A stretch of DNA of 5,648 nucleotides, taken from contig JACQTM010000083.1 in assembly GCA_016210825.1 (NCBI GenBank), positions 1 through 5,648 of the forward strand, read 5' to 3'. The stretch is from Hyphomicrobiales bacterium (GTDB lineage Bacteria > Pseudomonadota > Alphaproteobacteria > Rhizobiales > Xanthobacteraceae). The position numbers and the translations under genes were made by a program. The notes below the pieces were generated by a model, which saw only the letters and a program-made list of their open reading frames with translations, had not been told where the DNA came from and made no database searches. This document shows positions 3,549 through 5,648 of the stretch, piece after piece (the stretch's first letter is position 1; the number at the start of each line of letters is the position of its first letter).

Positions 3549-5054
3549 TCAGAGATAATTGACGAGGCTTGTCCTAAACAGCAAGGCGGTCGTTTGCAGC
3601 GAAGCCTGAAGGCTTGTTTGCAGCGACAGAATTTTGGCCGCCGCTTCCTCACTCGAGACGCCTTCGACTTGTTGCAGTAAGTCGTTCAACGTGTCGCTGA
3701 CCTGGGCGTTGCGATCCTTGGCGGCGGCGAGCGTCGTTTGCGCGCCTGCAAGATCGGCTTGGATGTCTTCCACCTTTTTCGTTCCGGTCGGAATGGCGAG
3801 CGCTGTTGTCAAGCGGTCCTGCAGCGCCTGGTTTCGCGCCTCCGCGTCGGCATCGGTCGGCGAATATGTTACGGCGGCGAGCGCAGCAACATTCTGCACG
3901 ACCCAGCGGATTCCCTCCTCGTTTGCGCGCAGTCCATATTGCACCGTGATCGATTGATCGGCGCGCGCGGTTGCCGTGGAGCGCGCAGACGAACTTCCGG
4001 CTTCGCCGGTATACCAGCTCACGGTATTGGCCGCGGTGCCGTTGACGAGCGCGACCGACGTGTTGAAGGGCGGACCGGCGACACGCTGCGGCGGATTGGT
4101 GTCGTCAATGTTGAAAAAATCATTGGAGGCCGTGAGCGCAGATGCCGCCGCGAGCGAGGTGCGGGCGAGGGTACCGACGCCGCTCGTGAGCGCCGTCTGC
4201 AGATTGGCTGCGGTCGCCGCAGGAGTCGCGCCGATGGTGAATTCATTGGCGCCGGGTGTTGAGGACGTCGTGGCGGTCAAGGTCAACGCCTCGCGCGAAC
4301 CATCCGGCAGATCGAACGTATACGTCACCTTGTCACCGGCAATCGGATTGCTGACGCCGAGATCGACCGAGATGGCCGCCGGCGATCCGGCCGGGCCGGT
4401 CGCCGTCGCGCCGGTAAGCGTCGAATTCACCGAAACGAGCTTGAAGCCGTAGGGTGAGCCGGCAACGTCTTCGGCGACGGAAACCGAAGTCGCCGTGGGG
4501 GCCGTGATTGCGAGGCGGCCAAGACCTGTGGCGCCGAGATCGGCCTGATTGCGTTCGTCGATCAGCTGGCGCAAACCGGCCCGTGCACCGTCGCCATCGA
4601 GGATATGCGCGATGGTTTCGGCCGCGGGCCGGTCTACACTTGCGCCTGAGAAAAGGTAGCGATCTCCCGACCGCGTGTTGAGCAGACCGAGTATTTCACC
4701 CAGCGCATTGAGCGCGCTCTTTTGCACTAGGGTCTGGCCGCTGCCGTCGATTTGAAAATCCGCCTGCACGGCATTGGCCTTGGTTTCCCTGCCAATGTCG
4801 CCGATGCGGCTGAGCGTCGACTGCGCGAGCTCGAGCCGTACGCCAACATTGGCGGTGGTTTCGCCGAAGCTTGTGATCGCTGAAAGCTGGGAACGCAAAC
4901 CGACCGCCAGCCCGCGATTGAGGCCAATCCCGGCATAGGTGTTGGCCCTCTTGCCGGTCGCAAGCTGCCGTTGCAGATCGTTCAACTGACCACGCGTATC
5001 GAGAAGCGATTGCACGATCAGAGAAGAACTTGTTCCAATACCTCTAATCGTCAT
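3549..5054 (-). CDS. flgL: Flagellar hook-associated protein 3, FlgL
   Basis: The 501-aa product is the flagellin-like junction protein FlgL (HAP3), which forms the ring between FlgK and the filament. The N-terminal domain shows DTRGQLNDLQRQLATGKRAN (19-38) and the FlgL signature GDRYLFSG (130-137). The C-terminal domain ends VEGVSSEEAAAKILSLQTSL...TTALLFRTSLVNYL (463-501). Between them lies a Thr/Ala/Ser-rich centre of about 200 residues (180-380) including a YTFDLPDGSREALTL beta-like stretch (245-259) and NDFFNIDD (311-318). This makes the protein much longer than the roughly 317 aa of E. coli FlgL. Database entries for such proteins are often named simply 'flagellin', but the GDRYLFSG motif and the flgK neighbour argue for FlgL. 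The start at 5054 has GAGG (5060-5063) 5 nt upstream, overlapping the flgK stop codon, so translation is coupled. Confidence 0.94.
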   Translation of the reverse strand: MTIRGIGTSSSLIVQSLLDTRGQLNDLQRQLATGKRANTYAGIGLNRGLAVGLRSQLSAITSFGETTANVGVRLELAQSTLSRIGDIGRETKANAVQADFQIDGSGQTLVQKSALNALGEILGLLNTRSGDRYLFSGASVDRPAAETIAHILDGDGARAGLRQLIDERNQADLGATGLGRLAITAPTATSVSVAEDVAGSPYGFKLVSVNSTLTGATATGPAGSPAAISVDLGVSNPIAGDKVTYTFDLPDGSREALTLTATTSSTPGANEFTIGATPAATAANLQTALTSGVGTLARTSLAAASALTASNDFFNIDDTNPPQRVAGPPFNTSVALVNGTAANTVSWYTGEAGSSSARSTATARADQSITVQYGLRANEEGIRWVVQNVAALAAVTYSPTDADAEARNQALQDRLTTALAIPTGTKKVEDIQADLAGAQTTLAAAKDRNAQVSDTLNDLLQQVEGVSSEEAAAKILSLQTSLQASLQTTALLFRTSLVNYL

Positions 5055-5059
5055 GGTGA

Positions 5060-5063
5060 CCTC
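5060..5063 (-). promoter_or_regulatory. Ribosome binding site of flgL overlapping the flgK stop
   Basis: On the minus strand TGAGGTCACCATG combines the flgK stop (TGA), the GAGG of the Shine-Dalgarno and the flgL ATG within 13 nt, which fixes the flgL start and implies translational coupling. Confidence 0.75.
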
Positions 5064-5648
5064 ACAATCTCAGCAGCGATTCAAGCATGTCCCGGACCGT
5101 GGATAAGACGCGGGCATTAGCGGCATAGGCGGTTTGCAGCTGCAGGAGACGCGCCAACTCCTCATCGATATTGACGCTTGAGGTTTCGGTCATGCGTTGT
5201 TTCAACGCGTTCACAACGACGTCCTGGCCCCTGGCAAGGTCGATGGCATTGACCGCGTTCTCACCTTGCTGGCTGATCAGCTGGCGCAGGAAGGCCGGTA
5301 TCGGGCCGATGAACGGCGAGGCGGCGGAACCTATTCCGGTCTCGGAAAAATATGTATTGGAAGCGCCGGTGAGCTGGTCGTAGATAAAATTCGGACGCGT
5401 CGGATCGCCAATCGATGTTCCGGCCTGGTAGATGACCAGTAGCGACGGATCGGCGAGCAGCGCGTCGTTGACCGTGATGCGGCCGGCGAAACCGAGGCGC
5501 TGCGGCCCGACCGAATTGATGAAACCGCTGTAAGTTGTGGCGGCATCGGTGAAGAAGGGCAATTCCGCGCTGCCGCCGCTAAATCCGGTTACCGTCGTTG
5601 TCGCCGAGACAGCATCGATGTCGGACAGGTTGGGAGCGCCGTCATCGA
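5062..5648 (-). CDS. flgK: Flagellar hook-associated protein 1, FlgK, 3' part
   Basis: The last 194 codons of a longer gene are present; the frame stays open to the window edge and the start lies beyond it. FlgK (HAP1) is the first junction protein added to the finished hook, exported with the help of FlgN. The visible part starts in a Gly/Thr/Ser-rich region, then has the RITVNDALLADPSLLV block typical of the inner end of FlgK, and finishes with the conserved terminal helix, whose key segments are SSVNIDEELARLLQLQTAYA and ANARVLSTVRDMLESLLRL. The residue at 5560-5562 is an internal Leu (TTG), not a start. flgL follows after 7 nt in the same operon. Confidence 0.95.
   Translation of the reverse strand, partial: DDGAPNLSDIDAVSATTTVTGFSGGSAELPFFTDAATTYSGFINSVGPQRLGFAGRITVNDALLADPSLLVIYQAGTSIGDPTRPNFIYDQLTGASNTYFSETGIGSAASPFIGPIPAFLRQLISQQGENAVNAIDLARGQDVVVNALKQRMTETSSVNIDEELARLLQLQTAYAANARVLSTVRDMLESLLRL

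Noticed and set aside
3738..4452. Plus-strand open frames (3738-4262 and 3976-4452) opposite flgL
   Set aside because: They are Arg/Ala-rich shadows of the flgL reading frame without recognisable motifs.
1..5648. Mobile elements, CRISPR arrays, tRNA or rRNA genes, defence genes
   Set aside because: No transposase-like frame, direct-repeat array, RNA-gene-like fold or phage or defence motif was seen; the coding content is fully explained by flagellar genes.

Overview
The window lies inside a flagellar gene cluster of an alphaproteobacterium, most likely a Hyphomicrobiales (Rhizobiales) member close to the Bradyrhizobium / Rhodopseudomonas / Xanthobacteraceae group. The reasons are: a FlgJ that ends at its rod-binding domain, the flbT-flaF pair (flagellin regulators found essentially only in Alphaproteobacteria), flagellin and FlgL sequences of the style seen in that group, high-GC codon use, and TTAA-N7-TTAA and GANTC motifs like those of the CtrA / CcrM / GcrA cell-cycle circuit. 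The genus assignment is an inference from sequence style, not from a search.

Layout, plus strand: the 3' end of flgJ (1-209); flgN, the hook-associated-protein chaperone (242-733); a small FlaG-like or hypothetical protein (854-1195); a 245-bp regulatory intergenic region with a double GCGANTCGC dyad, a TTAACCAT element, small dyads and a Shine-Dalgarno; a 378-aa flagellin (1441-2577) closed by a perfect 10-bp-stem intrinsic terminator; a canonical TTAA-N7-TTAA CtrA-type box; then flbT (2716-3150) and flaF (3092-3457), which overlap by 59 nt in different frames. Minus strand, convergent: flgL (3549-5054) preceded by flgK (3' part, 5062 to beyond the window end), 7 nt apart. The 91 bp between flaF and flgL holds one hairpin that can serve as a terminator for both directions.

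Together the genes cover the late stage of flagellum building. FlgJ handles rod assembly. FlgN escorts FlgK and FlgL to the export gate. FlgK and FlgL form the hook-filament junction. The flagellin makes the filament. FlbT and FlaF set flagellin mRNA fate and flagellin output. No mobile element, CRISPR array, tRNA or rRNA was found, and every stretch above 300 bases is coding. I see no undescribed system. The most useful observations are regulatory (the CtrA-type box before flbT, the twin GANTC dyad before the flagellin, the flagellin leader) and structural (a large insert splitting the N-terminal helical domain of the flagellin, an enlarged FlgL, and a divergent FlaG-like protein).
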